Notes: a model not told the origin generated them from the letters alone. A stretch of DNA of 64,000 nucleotides from G965205725 sp965205725 (GCA_965205725.1 OZ242189.1:558001-622000); one strand, 5' to 3'; positions 25,286 to 34,561 are shown, numbered from the stretch's first letter. Numbers and translations: made by a program.

Positions 25286-25687
25286 ATGAACATTAGTCAG
25301 GCAGCTCACGCCAGCGGTTTATCCGCAAAAACTATTCGCTACTACGAAGATATTGGTTTGACTTCGCCCGCACCTCGTGGGGATAACGGCTATCGCCGCT
25401 ATAACGAGCAAGCGCTGGGAGAATTGCGTTTCGTGCACCGTGCCCGCGAGGTGGGTTTCAGCGTAGAGGAGTGTCGCCAGTTGGTTGATCTTTATCGCAA
25501 TCAACGTCGGCGCAGCACCCATGTTCGCGATTTGGTTATGGGCAAATGCGAGGATATTGAGCAGCGCATCGAACAGTTGCGTGCCATGCAGCAAGTGCTA
25601 ACGGGTCTGGTCCAACGCTGCAATGGAGATGAAGGCCCCGAGTGCGCCATTTTAGATGAGTTAGGGAGGGCAAACGATGGCCTCTGA
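25286..25687 (+). CDS. CueR-like MerR-family metal regulator
   Basis: 133 residues: winged helix MNISQAAHASGLSAKTIRYYEDIGL, a long dimerisation helix, and a C-terminal loop with two Cys in RCNGDEGPECAIL. The spacing of the two Cys (eight residues between) matches the monovalent-metal (Cu/Ag/Au) loop of CueR. It probably autoregulates from the 19-bp spacer promoter just upstream. It overlaps the permease gene by 11 bp, so the permease is its likely target. Confidence 0.88.
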   Translation: MNISQAAHASGLSAKTIRYYEDIGLTSPAPRGDNGYRRYNEQALGELRFVHRAREVGFSVEECRQLVDLYRNQRRRSTHVRDLVMGKCEDIEQRIEQLRAMQQVLTGLVQRCNGDEGPECAILDELGRANDGL

Positions 25688-26774
25688 TTGTTGCCCAACA
25701 GACGTTGCAAGCAAATCCGGGAGTGATATGGCTGAGGAGCACTGTGACTCAGCAAGCGCTGTAAACAGGGTAGATTGGTTTTTGTGGTGCGTAGTTAGCT
25801 CGATAGTTGGCTTCTATTTGGCGGGACAGTTTCTGCTGGCGCCCTCCCACGACAGCACGCTGAATGTATTTGCCCACAGTGTGGTCGAGTTGTTCAACAA
25901 GATGTGGTGGGGTATCGCCATCGGGGTGATATTTGTCGGCATTCTTGCCCGAATACCCCGTGACCTGGTTATGTCCGTGCTGGGCCATCGCAAAGGTTTT
26001 AACGCTTTGCTGCGTGCAACCTGTGCCGGTGTGCTGCTGGATTTGTGCAGCCACGGCATACTTGCCGTGGCTATGAAGCTTTATGAGCGCGGTGCCAGTT
26101 TGGGCCAGATTATGGCCTTTCTACTGGCCAGCCCCTGGAATTCATTTAGCTTGACGCTCATTTTATTTGGTTTGATTGGCGTGGGGTGGACGCTGCTGTT
26201 TATCCTGCTCTCGCTGGTTATTGGCTTGATATCGGGAGTCATCTTTGACCGTTTGGTTGCCAATAACACTTTGCCTGAGAACCCGAATCGTCAGAATCTG
26301 GATGAAAATGCAGATGCTGGCAAACTCTGGGAAGAGTTTCGTGCCAGTTGGCACTTTTCCGCTGGCGGCACCGCCAGCTTGTTGCTGGACGGTGTACGGG
26401 GGTCGCAAGTAGTCATTCGCTGGGGGCTGTTTGGCATATTACTGGCATCACTCATCAGGGTGCTGGTGCCGGCAGAGGCTTTCGCAGCCTGGTTTGGTGC
26501 CAGCATGGCGGGTTTAGGCATGACTTTGGTGGCTGCGACTATTATCGAGGTCTGCTCTGAGGGCACCACGCCAATTGCCGCGGACTTGATGGGTCGGGCG
26601 GGTGCGCCAGGCAATGCGTTCACTTTTTTGATGGCCGGGGTATCGACAGACTATACAGAGATCATGTCCATCCGGGAGACGATGCAGTCCTGGAAAATTG
26701 CACTCTACCTGCCGCTGATCACACTGCCGCAGATTCTCCTGTTGGGTGCCATTCTCAATCAATACAGTCCCTAG
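25677..26774 (+). CDS. Permease of the YraQ/ArsP (UPF0718) family
   Basis: 365-residue membrane protein with about eight to ten helices and two inverted halves, each with a conserved polar segment: TCAGVLLDLCSHGILAVAMKLY (cited in part as LLDLCSHGILAVAMKLY) and IEVCSEGTTPIAADLMGRAG. The N-terminal tail carries Cys and His (DCCPT, EEHCD), which could bind metal. Family members export organoarsenicals or are uncharacterised. Coupling to a CueR-type regulator suggests export of copper, silver or another soft metal; that is inference. Stop at 26774 is followed by about 220 bp without a gene. Confidence 0.85.
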   Translation: MASDCCPTDVASKSGSDMAEEHCDSASAVNRVDWFLWCVVSSIVGFYLAGQFLLAPSHDSTLNVFAHSVVELFNKMWWGIAIGVIFVGILARIPRDLVMSVLGHRKGFNALLRATCAGVLLDLCSHGILAVAMKLYERGASLGQIMAFLLASPWNSFSLTLILFGLIGVGWTLLFILLSLVIGLISGVIFDRLVANNTLPENPNRQNLDENADAGKLWEEFRASWHFSAGGTASLLLDGVRGSQVVIRWGLFGILLASLIRVLVPAEAFAAWFGASMAGLGMTLVAATIIEVCSEGTTPIAADLMGRAGAPGNAFTFLMAGVSTDYTEIMSIRETMQSWKIALYLPLITLPQILLLGAILNQYSP

Positions 26775-26995
26775 CAGGTGTATTAGCCGACACTTTCAAG
26801 ATACAGATGGTGCCGGAAATCAATGAAAACACGCCGTATTGCAGCGGGATTACCCAACATGCGCTCGGCATCGGTGGTGGAGAGGTTTGTGCAGGTAGAA
26901 ATAAGCCACGAACACGGTGATTCCACGTGCGTCAGTGGTTGGAGAAGAGGTTGTAAACAGGAGGCGGCAGAGACGCCACCTCCTGGGGGAACAGC

Positions 26996-27202
26996 TTACG
27001 CTGCAGTAACGTTTTCTGCCTGAGGGCCTTTCTGACCCTGAGTCACGTTAAATTCAACTTTCTGTCCTTCAGCCAGAGTTTTGAAGCCATCACCCTGAAT
27101 CGCAGAGAAGTGAACGAAAACGTCTGGTCCATTTTCTTGCTCAATAAAGCCAAAACCTTTAGTTTCATTAAACCATTTTACAGTGCCAGTTGTAGTGCTC
27201 AT
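26996..27202 (-). CDS. Cold-shock-domain protein, CspA family
   Basis: 68 residues with the RNA-binding motifs KGFGFIEQ and DVFVHFSAI (RNP1 and RNP2). A single-stranded nucleic-acid-binding chaperone. A MITE copy sits 28 bp upstream of its start, where the long structured 5' leader of csp mRNAs would usually be; AAGG lies 11 bases before the ATG. The flanking 26775-26995 holds nothing recognised. Confidence 0.96.
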   Translation of the reverse strand: MSTTTGTVKWFNETKGFGFIEQENGPDVFVHFSAIQGDGFKTLAEGQKVEFNVTQGQKGPQAENVTAA

Positions 27203-27230
27203 ATATATTTTACCTTGAAATTAATATTGC

Positions 27231-27392
27231 GAGACCTTTGCACGAAAGCCATTTCACCTGCATGCTGCGTCGCCTAAAAGCGCCTACTGTTGGTAAAATC
27301 GTACTCAATCGGTCATTTATAAGCATAAACTCCCTCATTCCGTGCGTTTTTGCCTTGCCTGAAAGTGAAATCATCTTCCGTGCAAAGGTCTC
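27231..27392. mobile_element. MITE-like element, copy 4 (162 bp) upstream of csp
   Basis: Complete GAGACCTTTGCACG and CGTGCAAAGGTCTC ends, long form, flanked by the 5-bp duplication ATTGC (27226-27230 and 27393-27397). The cleanest copy in the window. Confidence 0.92.
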
Positions 27393-27859
27393 ATTGCGTT
27401 GCGCCCGAAGGTGCTGCGCCAGGGGACAGTATTTACTTATGATTAACGAAACGATGTACTCAGATGAACTTCGACTTTGTTGTGCATAAATTCGCGCTGA
27501 TCCTCAGCCTGTTCAGTCTAGTGCTGTAATGGCCTATATAACATTGCCTATAGCGTAAATAGTTGGCACTTTTTGAGGCCTTATTCCTGCCAAAATTCGG
27601 CCAGGAGACTGTAAAAGTTGAGAAATGACAGCACCCTCAAGAGGGTGATAGTCAGAGTATAGGGCCAGATATTGGCAGTCGGGGGAGTGCAGCAAAGAGG
27701 ACCACTGCCGCACTTTGAGTGAGCAGCTATGGAAAACGAGCTTTAGCGAGCTGAGACTACGACTGTCCGCGACCTATCGCGGTGACAAGACTGGCCCAGC
27801 CAGCGATGCCGATAGCAACTGCCGGTTAATCGGTGGTGACCATACAGCGGGTGTGGCGC
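27393..27859. other. Gene-free stretch between MITE 4 and the helicase gene
   Basis: No convincing gene on either strand. A short perfect hairpin CACCCTCAAGAGGGTG lies near 27631-27646. The text GGGGACAGTATTTACTTA near 27422 resembles borders of decayed mobile elements, but I cannot support a specific one. Confidence 0.4.
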
Positions 27860-29158
27860 TCAGCCGTTACCGCTGCGTCCGGGTTTGCTGCGGCGAGCTT
27901 TGCCGCGCTGCTGTTCGTTCCGGTTGCCACTTCTACCGGTTCGATTTTGCCTGGCCCGGTTGGGATTGTTGCGGTGTTTATTGGGCTTACGCGGCTGCAC
28001 AGATGCGCTTTCGGGGAGGCTGTGGTCAACCTCGAACCCGTCCTGCTCTTCGCGTGGTAGCTGCTTGCGGATCAGTCGCTCAATACCTTGCAGTTGCTTG
28101 ACCTCGTCGGCACTGACCAGGGAATAGGCGCGACCGGATGCCCCGGCGCGACCGGTGCGTCCAATACGGTGGACATAGTCTTCGGGGACGTTGGGCAGGT
28201 CGAAATTGACCACCTGCGGCAGTTGGATGATATCCAGTCCGCGCGCTGCGATGTCTGTGGCGACCAGGGCGCGGACTTTACCTTGCTTAAAACCTGCCAG
28301 TACTTTGGTGCGAGCCCCCTGACTCTTGTTGCCATGAATCGCGGCAGCGTTAATACCATCGCGTTCAAGTTTTTGACTGAGTCGATTGGCGCCGTGTTTG
28401 GTTCGGGTAAATATCAGAACCTGTTCCCAGTCGTTGCTTTGAATCAGGTGACTCATCAGTTCAGGTTTACGTTTTTTATCAACGGGATAGACCCACTGTT
28501 TGACTGTGTTGGCAGTGGCATTGGGTGGAGCGACATCAACCTCCACCGGGTTTTGCAAAAAGCTTTTGGCCAGTTGGCGGATTTCACCGGAAAAGGTTGC
28601 CGAGAACATCAGGGTTTGGCGATGTTCAGGCAGTACTTTCAGAATTCGACGTATGTCGTGAATGAAGCCCATATCCAGCATACGGTCGGCCTCATCCAAT
28701 ACCAGTATCTCCAGTGACCGAAAATCGACGGCTTTTTGCTGGTATAGGTCTAACAGGCGTCCCGGTGTTGCGACCAGGATATCTACGCCCTTGTTCAGGC
28801 GTGCAATCTGCGGATTAATTTTCATGCCGCCAAATATAACTGCGGAGCTACAGGTTTCGTAGCGGCCATAGGTTTGTATGCTCTCCTGCACCTGTGCCGC
28901 GAGCTCTCGCGTTGGAGTAATGACCAGCGCACGGCACTGGCGGGCTTGAACCGGGGTACCGGAACTCAGTAGCTGGAGCATTGGCAGTGTGAACCCCGCA
29001 GTCTTGCCGGTCCCGGTTTGTGCCGCAGCCATAACGTCGCGCCCCTCCAGTACTGGAGGAATGGCCTTGGCCTGAATGGGGGAGGGCGTGGTGTAGCCCT
29101 TTTTGTCAACCGCGCGCAATAGGTTCCCGGACAAACCGAGACCGGAAAATGTTGTCAT
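27860..29158 (-). CDS. DEAD-box ATP-dependent RNA helicase (RhlE type)
   Basis: Start at 29158 (MTTFSGLGLSGNLLRAVDKK), after AGAGAA; 432 residues. Motifs in order: Q motif (PSPIQAKAIP), I AQTGTGKTAGF, Ia PTRELAAQ, II VLDEADRMLD, III SATF, IV LIFTRTKHGANRL, V ATDIAARGLDI and VI HRIGRTGRAG, followed by a basic Arg/Asn/Gly-rich tail. The order and IHGNKSQGAR fit RhlE. It unwinds RNA in ribosome assembly and decay. Nearby csp suggests cold adaptation but no operon. Confidence 0.95.
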   Translation of the reverse strand: MTTFSGLGLSGNLLRAVDKKGYTTPSPIQAKAIPPVLEGRDVMAAAQTGTGKTAGFTLPMLQLLSSGTPVQARQCRALVITPTRELAAQVQESIQTYGRYETCSSAVIFGGMKINPQIARLNKGVDILVATPGRLLDLYQQKAVDFRSLEILVLDEADRMLDMGFIHDIRRILKVLPEHRQTLMFSATFSGEIRQLAKSFLQNPVEVDVAPPNATANTVKQWVYPVDKKRKPELMSHLIQSNDWEQVLIFTRTKHGANRLSQKLERDGINAAAIHGNKSQGARTKVLAGFKQGKVRALVATDIAARGLDIIQLPQVVNFDLPNVPEDYVHRIGRTGRAGASGRAYSLVSADEVKQLQGIERLIRKQLPREEQDGFEVDHSLPESASVQPRKPNKHRNNPNRARQNRTGRSGNRNEQQRGKARRSKPGRSGNG

Positions 29159-29296
29159 CAGGTTCTCTCTTGAGTTGCTGACGAAAACAGGCACTGTCAG
29201 CGAGTGCGAAGGCGCGGATCATACGCGCCTTTGGATACTTTGCAAGACACCGATACTGACACACCGATTTCTTTAGTGAGGAATGTGATTGAGTGT

Positions 29297-29316
29297 GCGG
29301 CGGGAGGCCCCGCCGC
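29297..29316 (-). terminator. GC-rich hairpin after the TonB receptor gene
   Basis: Perfect stem GCGGCGGG/CCCGCCGC with a four-base loop, 13 bp past the stop of the TonB receptor. No T-tract, so it may act as a 3'-end stabiliser rather than a terminator. It follows the motif TAGGAGTCTGTC, which contains the stop codon. Confidence 0.5.
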
Positions 29317-29328
29317 GATGACAGACTC

Positions 29329-31995
29329 CTAGTACCGGTAGGTAGCACTCGCGTAGAACGTCCGTCCACGAGGGTCGTGGTGCTTGGGGTCGTAGCTCAG
29401 GTTGACGCCGTCGTAGACGGTCGGCGGGTCCTCGTCCAGGGCATTCTTGGCGCCAATCGTCAGTTGAGTTGAACCCGAGTCCCCCATCTCAAACAGATAG
29501 GAGTATTGCAGGTCCAGGGTTGTCCAGGAGTCGATGTTCTGGGAGGCGCTCTCGGGTACCGGGCGGGTTGTCTGGTACTCGTCGACGAAATACACCACGC
29601 CATTGGCGGCATGGTTGCCCCGCTGCCAGTTCAGGGACAGGTGCGCCTTGGTTTCCGGTAGTGAGCGGGCGAAATTGTCGTGGTTGAAGTACCCGGCTAC
29701 GTCCTCAGTGCCGCCCGTTGCGGTGGGAATTTCGTAGCTCAGGAAGTGGGAGATGTTGGCGCGGGCCACAAACTGCCCGCCGCTGCCGTCGATGGACCAG
29801 GTCGCCTCAAGATCCAGGCCGTCGGTTTCCACAGAGGATGCGTTAAAGAGGTTGCTGGTCACTCCTACCAGGGTGCCGGTATCGCAGGGGCCCTGGCGGA
29901 TGATGTCTGGTCCACAGCGGTCGGCAATGACCTTGCCCTGGGCGTTCTCCACCTGGATCACATCCTCGTAGTCGACACGCCAGTAGTCCAGCCGCATGTC
30001 GAAGCTGTCACTCGGCGCCCAGATAGCGCCGACGTTGTAGTTTTTGGACTCTTCGGATTCCAGGTTTTCGCTGCCCGAACTGGTCACGCGAATGAACACG
30101 GTGCTGGTAGACAGTTGGTTAGTTACCGGGTCGGTATCTGCAATCCCCTGCAAGGCGGTATCCGCCGCGTAGATCTGCGCGAGGGAGGGCTCGCGGAAAG
30201 ACGTGCTGGCCGATGCGCGCAGGGTCAGGGTGTCGGTTGCCGACCAGCGCAGCGCGAGCTTGGGATCAAAACTTTCGTCGGTATCCAGGTCTTCGTAGCG
30301 AGCCGCCGCTGTAATCTCCAGGCTGTCGGACACAGGAAAGAGGACTTCTGTGAAGACTGCTGCCGCGTCCCGGTCCTCGTCAACCTCTATACCACCACCG
30401 AGGAAAGTCAGGTCGGCGGGTTGCAGAACATCGTTTTCGTCGCGTTCAGTAAGGGACAGTTCATTGCGCTCAACCGCGTAGCCCTCGTTGCGCCACTGCA
30501 AGCCCGCAGCGTACTGCACCATGCCACCGCCAATCTCGAACAGGTCGCCAGAGGTGACGGCATCAATAACTGTCAGGTCTGCGGTGCGCTCAGCAGCCTC
30601 GGCACCTGTCATCCAGTCAATCAGTGACTGCGGATTGCCAGTGGGGTTGAAAGGATCCCAGGTCTGGTCACCACCTGCGCCACCCATTCCCTGCAGGGCC
30701 AGGTTCAGGCGAGAATTTATAAGGTCGGGGTTTGAGCCAGAATATTCGTTCTCGCTGTAGGTTGCGCTGACGCTCCAGTCGTTACTCTCTCCGAAGGAGC
30801 CGGACAGTTCTCCCATGGCCCGCACGGTATCGTTTTCGCGCGGGGCAATGGGCGAGGGAAAAGCAGAGCCTAGTGGACGCCCCAGCCAGACCGCGGTGAC
30901 ACCGAAGGGATTGCCTGGATGGCTGGCGGGGATGCGCGGGAAGGACAGGATAGGATAGGAGGGCGACTGGGGATTGTCCTTGATCTCCCCGTCAGCGTAG
31001 TTCAACTCGCCGCTGAAACTCAAGCCGTCGCTGAAATCGTGGGTAATGCTGGCGTAGGCCAACAGGCGCTCTTCCTCGTTCACCATGTTGAATCGCGGGC
31101 CATAGTGAAAGCCACAACGCGCTCCTGAGGTCTGGGGTATCAGGATACCCTGGTTCTCAGTGCAGTTGGGGTCCGGAATATTCTCACCGACGGTGAAATC
31201 GCCGGCCCAGTCACCGTCTGCCACGGTGCCGCTGCCCAGCGGGATGAAGGTGGTACCCAGGGTGCTGATGGCGTTATTGACCAGATCAGGTCGGTCGGCG
31301 GCGCTGAGGGGGTCGCGTTCAAAATACTCGAAGGCCACATTGAAATGGGTGTTTTCACTCGCCGTTCCCCACAACACACTGAAGCGCTTGTCCTCCTGGC
31401 TGTCTGAGTCGGTGGTGCTGTAGTAACCGTCCACTTCCAAACCCACGAATTCCTTTTGCAGGATAAAGTTGGCGACACCGGCAACCGCATCCGAGCCGTA
31501 GGTGGTGGCGGCTCCTTCCTTGAGAATTTCAATGCGGTTAACCGCGATGACCGGAATGCTGCCAGTGTCGACAAACACGGAACCGTCATTGGCGCGGGCA
31601 CCGCTGATGGTTTGCCGCTTACCGTTCACCAGTACCAGGGTTGAACTCAGGCCCAGGCCGCGCAGATTGACATTGGTTGTACCCTGGGTGGCGCCCTGGG
31701 TAAACGAGTCCGACTGGTTTTCAGAACCGCTGCTCACCGTGAGCTTGTTGATGATTTCACCCACGTTCATCGCGCCCGAGGCCTTTATGTAGCTGCGGTC
31801 GAATACATCAACCGGCAGGGCGGTGTTGGTGGCAGACCCCTTGATGTAGGAGCCGGTAATCAGCACTTCCTCCAACGAGTTCTGAGTTTCCTGAGCGGTG
31901 GCGCTCTGTGCGGCCCCTATTACCAGGGCAATGGGCAACAGGGTAATGGCGGTGAGTCGGGTGGGGAGTAATAATGCGGGTTTTTTGTCGTGCAT
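29329..31995 (-). CDS. TonB-dependent outer-membrane receptor
   Basis: Start at 31995 (GGAG seven bases upstream); 888 residues. Signal peptide ends near QSATAQE; a TonB box-like EEVLITGSYI follows; the plug domain contains VNLRGLGLSSTLVLVNGKRQ and EILKEGAATTYGSDAVAGV. The remainder is a 22-strand-type barrel ending RTFYASATYRY, with a terminal aromatic residue as needed for insertion. It imports a ligand across the outer membrane using TonB. The class is common in oligotrophic marine bacteria; the ligand is not identifiable. No siderophore or sugar genes adjoin. Confidence 0.95.
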   Translation of the reverse strand: MHDKKPALLLPTRLTAITLLPIALVIGAAQSATAQETQNSLEEVLITGSYIKGSATNTALPVDVFDRSYIKASGAMNVGEIINKLTVSSGSENQSDSFTQGATQGTTNVNLRGLGLSSTLVLVNGKRQTISGARANDGSVFVDTGSIPVIAVNRIEILKEGAATTYGSDAVAGVANFILQKEFVGLEVDGYYSTTDSDSQEDKRFSVLWGTASENTHFNVAFEYFERDPLSAADRPDLVNNAISTLGTTFIPLGSGTVADGDWAGDFTVGENIPDPNCTENQGILIPQTSGARCGFHYGPRFNMVNEEERLLAYASITHDFSDGLSFSGELNYADGEIKDNPQSPSYPILSFPRIPASHPGNPFGVTAVWLGRPLGSAFPSPIAPRENDTVRAMGELSGSFGESNDWSVSATYSENEYSGSNPDLINSRLNLALQGMGGAGGDQTWDPFNPTGNPQSLIDWMTGAEAAERTADLTVIDAVTSGDLFEIGGGMVQYAAGLQWRNEGYAVERNELSLTERDENDVLQPADLTFLGGGIEVDEDRDAAAVFTEVLFPVSDSLEITAAARYEDLDTDESFDPKLALRWSATDTLTLRASASTSFREPSLAQIYAADTALQGIADTDPVTNQLSTSTVFIRVTSSGSENLESEESKNYNVGAIWAPSDSFDMRLDYWRVDYEDVIQVENAQGKVIADRCGPDIIRQGPCDTGTLVGVTSNLFNASSVETDGLDLEATWSIDGSGGQFVARANISHFLSYEIPTATGGTEDVAGYFNHDNFARSLPETKAHLSLNWQRGNHAANGVVYFVDEYQTTRPVPESASQNIDSWTTLDLQYSYLFEMGDSGSTQLTIGAKNALDEDPPTVYDGVNLSYDPKHHDPRGRTFYASATYRY

Positions 31996-32221
31996 GAGAT
32001 TCTCCAGTGAGCGTTGCGTTATTATTAGTCTGTGCGTTTGCTGGTGCCAGCAGGACAACATCGTAACAGGGCGAAACCTGCTGTTGACAGCTTTTTTTTA
32101 TGCCCGGCATAATTCGGGTAAAGAATAAACGCCCTTTTGGATTCAGGCCAGCGTTGTAACGGCCTAGACTGCGGGGGCTGATAGGCACAGAATAGACACT
32201 CTAACCCCTTGAGTAAATCCC

Positions 32222-33043
32222 ATGAGTTCCTTTAAAGATCAAACCGTCATCATCACTGGCGCTTCAAAAGGAGTCGGAGCAGCCTGCGCGCGCGCTTTCG
32301 CGGAACAGGGTGCCAATCTGGTTCTGGCAGCACGAGGTGCCGATGCCCTGCGCACGGCTGCCGCCGAACTGGAGTCGCTCACCGATATTCTCACGCTGGT
32401 GATGGATGTGGCCGATAGCACGGCCTGTGCATCTCTGCTCGAAAAGGCCAAAGAGCATTTTGGCCGTGTCGATGTATTGGTGAACAATGCCGGGCGCCAT
32501 AATCGCGGCGATGTGTGCAAGGTCTCTCCCGATTCGATTGGGGCGATGGTTGATGTCAACCTGAGAGCACCCCTGCTACTGTCAGCATTAGCCGTGCCCT
32601 ATCTGAGGGAACAGGGGGGCGGCGCTATTGTGATGCTGGGTTCTCTGGCCGGGCGTGCGCCTATGCAGGGTGCGGCGACCTATAGCGCAACCAAGGCGGG
32701 GTTGCGTGCATTCGCCTATGCCCTGGGTGATGAAGTAAGAGAGCAGGGTATACATGTCGGCGTGGTATCACCGGGGCCTGTTGATACTGGCTTCATCATG
32801 GACGAGATTGACGAGGTTGAAGATATTGTTTTTTCCCAGCCCATGAGCAGCGCTGAAGCAGTTGCCGCGCAGGTGTTAGCGGTCGCTCGGGGCGAGGTGG
32901 ACGAAGTGTCGATGCCAGCAATGAGCGGGCACCTGACAACGCTGAGCTACCTGTTTCCGACTCTGCGGCGCAAGCTGAGGCCCCGACTTTACGCCATGGG
33001 CCGCAAGAACAAGGAGAAATACCGCAAGACTAATTCTGCTTGA
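32222..33043 (+). CDS. Short-chain dehydrogenase/reductase
   Basis: 273-residue classical SDR: TGASKGVGAA (cofactor site), NNAGRHNRG, catalytic Ser in MLGSLAGRA, and YSATKAG (Tyr-x3-Lys). NAD(P)-dependent alcohol or ketone oxidoreductase; substrate unknown. It is convergent with rubredoxin-alkB, four bases between stops, so it could act on long-chain alcohols from alkane oxidation, but this is context only. Its last codons lie in a 17-bp tandem duplication shared with the rubredoxin 3' end. Confidence 0.92.
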   Translation: MSSFKDQTVIITGASKGVGAACARAFAEQGANLVLAARGADALRTAAAELESLTDILTLVMDVADSTACASLLEKAKEHFGRVDVLVNNAGRHNRGDVCKVSPDSIGAMVDVNLRAPLLLSALAVPYLREQGGGAIVMLGSLAGRAPMQGAATYSATKAGLRAFAYALGDEVREQGIHVGVVSPGPVDTGFIMDEIDEVEDIVFSQPMSSAEAVAAQVLAVARGEVDEVSMPAMSGHLTTLSYLFPTLRRKLRPRLYAMGRKNKEKYRKTNSA

Positions 33044-33046
33044 GGG

Positions 33047-33211
33047 CTAATTTTGCTTGAGAAAGTCTTCCTTGTAGCACACTCCGCAGTCGGGGCAGGT
33101 AAAGTCCTCGGGCAGATCAGTGAATAATGTACCGGGGGGATAGCCCTCGTGCTCATCCCCCTTGTCTTCGTCAAAGCGGTATCGGCAGCCGTTGCATTCG
33201 TAGACAGCCAT
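33047..33211 (-). CDS. Rubredoxin (AlkG type)
   Basis: A 54-residue frame read on the minus strand from the ATG at 33211 to the TAG at 33047: MAVYECNGCRYRFDEDKGDE at the start, then the second iron ligand pair in FTCPDCGVC. The two CX2C pairs (CNGC and CPDC) hold one iron. Rubredoxins of this kind pass electrons from a reductase to AlkB. The ATG overlaps the alkB TAA by one base (TAATG), implying coupling. Shares a 17-bp duplicated 3' end with the SDR gene. Confidence 0.95.
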   Translation of the reverse strand: MAVYECNGCRYRFDEDKGDEHEGYPPGTLFTDLPEDFTCPDCGVCYKEDFLKQN

Positions 33212-34404
33212 TAAGCAGTCGCCAGTTCGCCGCCGCCGAAGCGAGCGTAGATTGCATCGCGTTTGTCAGGGTCGATATTCACCTTCGACAAGTCACCGTT
33301 GATATGCGGCAATGCGAGTACTCGCTTGTCCATCACCTGGTACCAAATCCAGGGTACATAGGCTGCCAGGTACATGCCGTAGTAGCCATTGGGTAGTTCA
33401 GGAATGTCGTCAAAATTACGCAGGCTCTGGTAGCGGCGGGTGGGATTGGCGTGGTGGTCAGAGTGACGTTCTAAATGGAATAACACGATGTTGCTGAAAA
33501 TATAATTAGCGTTCCAGGAGTGGTGAGGCTGGCAGCGCTCGTAGCGGCCCTTCTCGTCTTTCTCTCGCAGTAGGCCATAGTGTTCTATGTAGTTGGCAGA
33601 TGTCAGTTGGAACCAGGCGTACACATTGTGGATGGCGAGAAAGGGAACCATGATCCAGCCAAAGGCGACGACCAAACCAATCTGTAATACCGCACTAATA
33701 GCGAATGATTGCAGAATGTCGTTCTCAATATTCCAGGCAGATTTGCCCTGCCGCCCCAGGCGCGCTTTTTCCTGTTCCCAGCCGCGCCTGAATGCACCGG
33801 GAATTTCCCGCAGCACAAACTTGTAAATAGATTCCCCCATGCGCGAGCTTGCCGGGTCTTCAGCGGTGGCAACATGCGTGTGATGACCGCGATTATGCTC
33901 TACACAAAAGTGGCCGTAGGCAGGAACTGCCAGCACAATTTTGGCGAGAAATTTCTCCAGGCCGGTTTTCTTGTGGCCCATTTCGTGAGCGGTATTAATA
34001 CCCAGGCCACTATAACTGCCTGCGGTCAATGCCATTGCGATCACAGACCAGATAGTCAGGTCCGTTGTCCCGACAAACCATGCAATTCCGATCAATACAA
34101 TAAAGTGCATGGGAACGGTGATGTAGGTGAGAATGCGGTAGTAGCGGTCATCCTCCAGTTGCGGCACAATTTCTTCAGGCGGGTTGTTGGTATCGCTACC
34201 CAGGCTCCAGTCCAAAAGGGGGATGACGCCATAGATAAACAGTAGGGGCCACGCCAGCGCCCATTGGCTGCCCGTCATGTAAAACAGGCCCATGCCCATG
34301 AGTGGAAAAATTGGCATGAGCACGGAGGACAGCCACAGATAGCGCTTCTTGTCTCGGTACGAGATTGTTCCTTTATCGGGATGTTCCAGGGTATAGGTTG
34401 TCAT
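33211..34404 (-). CDS. alkB: Alkane 1-monooxygenase AlkB
   Basis: 397-residue integral membrane di-iron hydroxylase with all conserved boxes: HEMGHK (140-145), EHNRGHHTHVATAEDPASSR (about 169-188), NYIEHYGL (271-278) and LERHSDHHA (311-319), plus six transmembrane segments. It hydroxylates medium-chain n-alkanes to 1-alkanols using electrons from rubredoxin, whose gene overlaps its stop. GAGGA lies nine bases before the ATG. Probably controlled by the divergent AraC-type regulator. Confidence 0.97.
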   Translation of the reverse strand: MTTYTLEHPDKGTISYRDKKRYLWLSSVLMPIFPLMGMGLFYMTGSQWALAWPLLFIYGVIPLLDWSLGSDTNNPPEEIVPQLEDDRYYRILTYITVPMHFIVLIGIAWFVGTTDLTIWSVIAMALTAGSYSGLGINTAHEMGHKKTGLEKFLAKIVLAVPAYGHFCVEHNRGHHTHVATAEDPASSRMGESIYKFVLREIPGAFRRGWEQEKARLGRQGKSAWNIENDILQSFAISAVLQIGLVVAFGWIMVPFLAIHNVYAWFQLTSANYIEHYGLLREKDEKGRYERCQPHHSWNANYIFSNIVLFHLERHSDHHANPTRRYQSLRNFDDIPELPNGYYGMYLAAYVPWIWYQVMDKRVLALPHINGDLSKVNIDPDKRDAIYARFGGGELATA

Positions 34405-34482
34405 TGTAATGATCCTCAGTCAGATGTGTTGGCAGTAGTGTGGGTCTATCCTAGTTCGCCTGAGCCTCCGGATCGATTTCAC

Positions 34483-34536
34483 TTAGTGACATAATTACGG
34501 TTATTAAGTGACATATTTTGACTGCGTGGCTATACT
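34483..34536 (+). promoter_or_regulatory. Direct-repeat operator and promoter between alkB and the AraC gene
   Basis: Direct repeats TAGTGACATA (34484) and AAGTGACATA (34506) are spaced 22 bp start to start, about two helical turns, the arrangement AraC proteins bind. The second repeat overlaps a plus-strand -35, GTGACA (34508), with TATACT (34531) after 17 bp, suggesting autoregulation of the AraC gene and control of alkB. Confidence 0.6.
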
Positions 34537-34561
34537 TTTCCTGTGACTAAAGGCTACCCCT

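Noticed and set aside
27238..27489. Protein encoded by the MITE (MHESHFTCMLRRLKAPTVGK)
   Set aside because: The frame is open in some copies only and is broken or absent in short forms and copy 5; probably incidental or a relic of the parent IS.
27715..28101. 128-residue plus-strand frame
   Set aside because: Mostly antisense to the basic tail of the DEAD-box helicase; no motifs.
29680..30627. 315-residue plus-strand frame opposite the TonB receptor
   Set aside because: Antisense to a clear receptor domain; no ribosome-binding site or family motifs.
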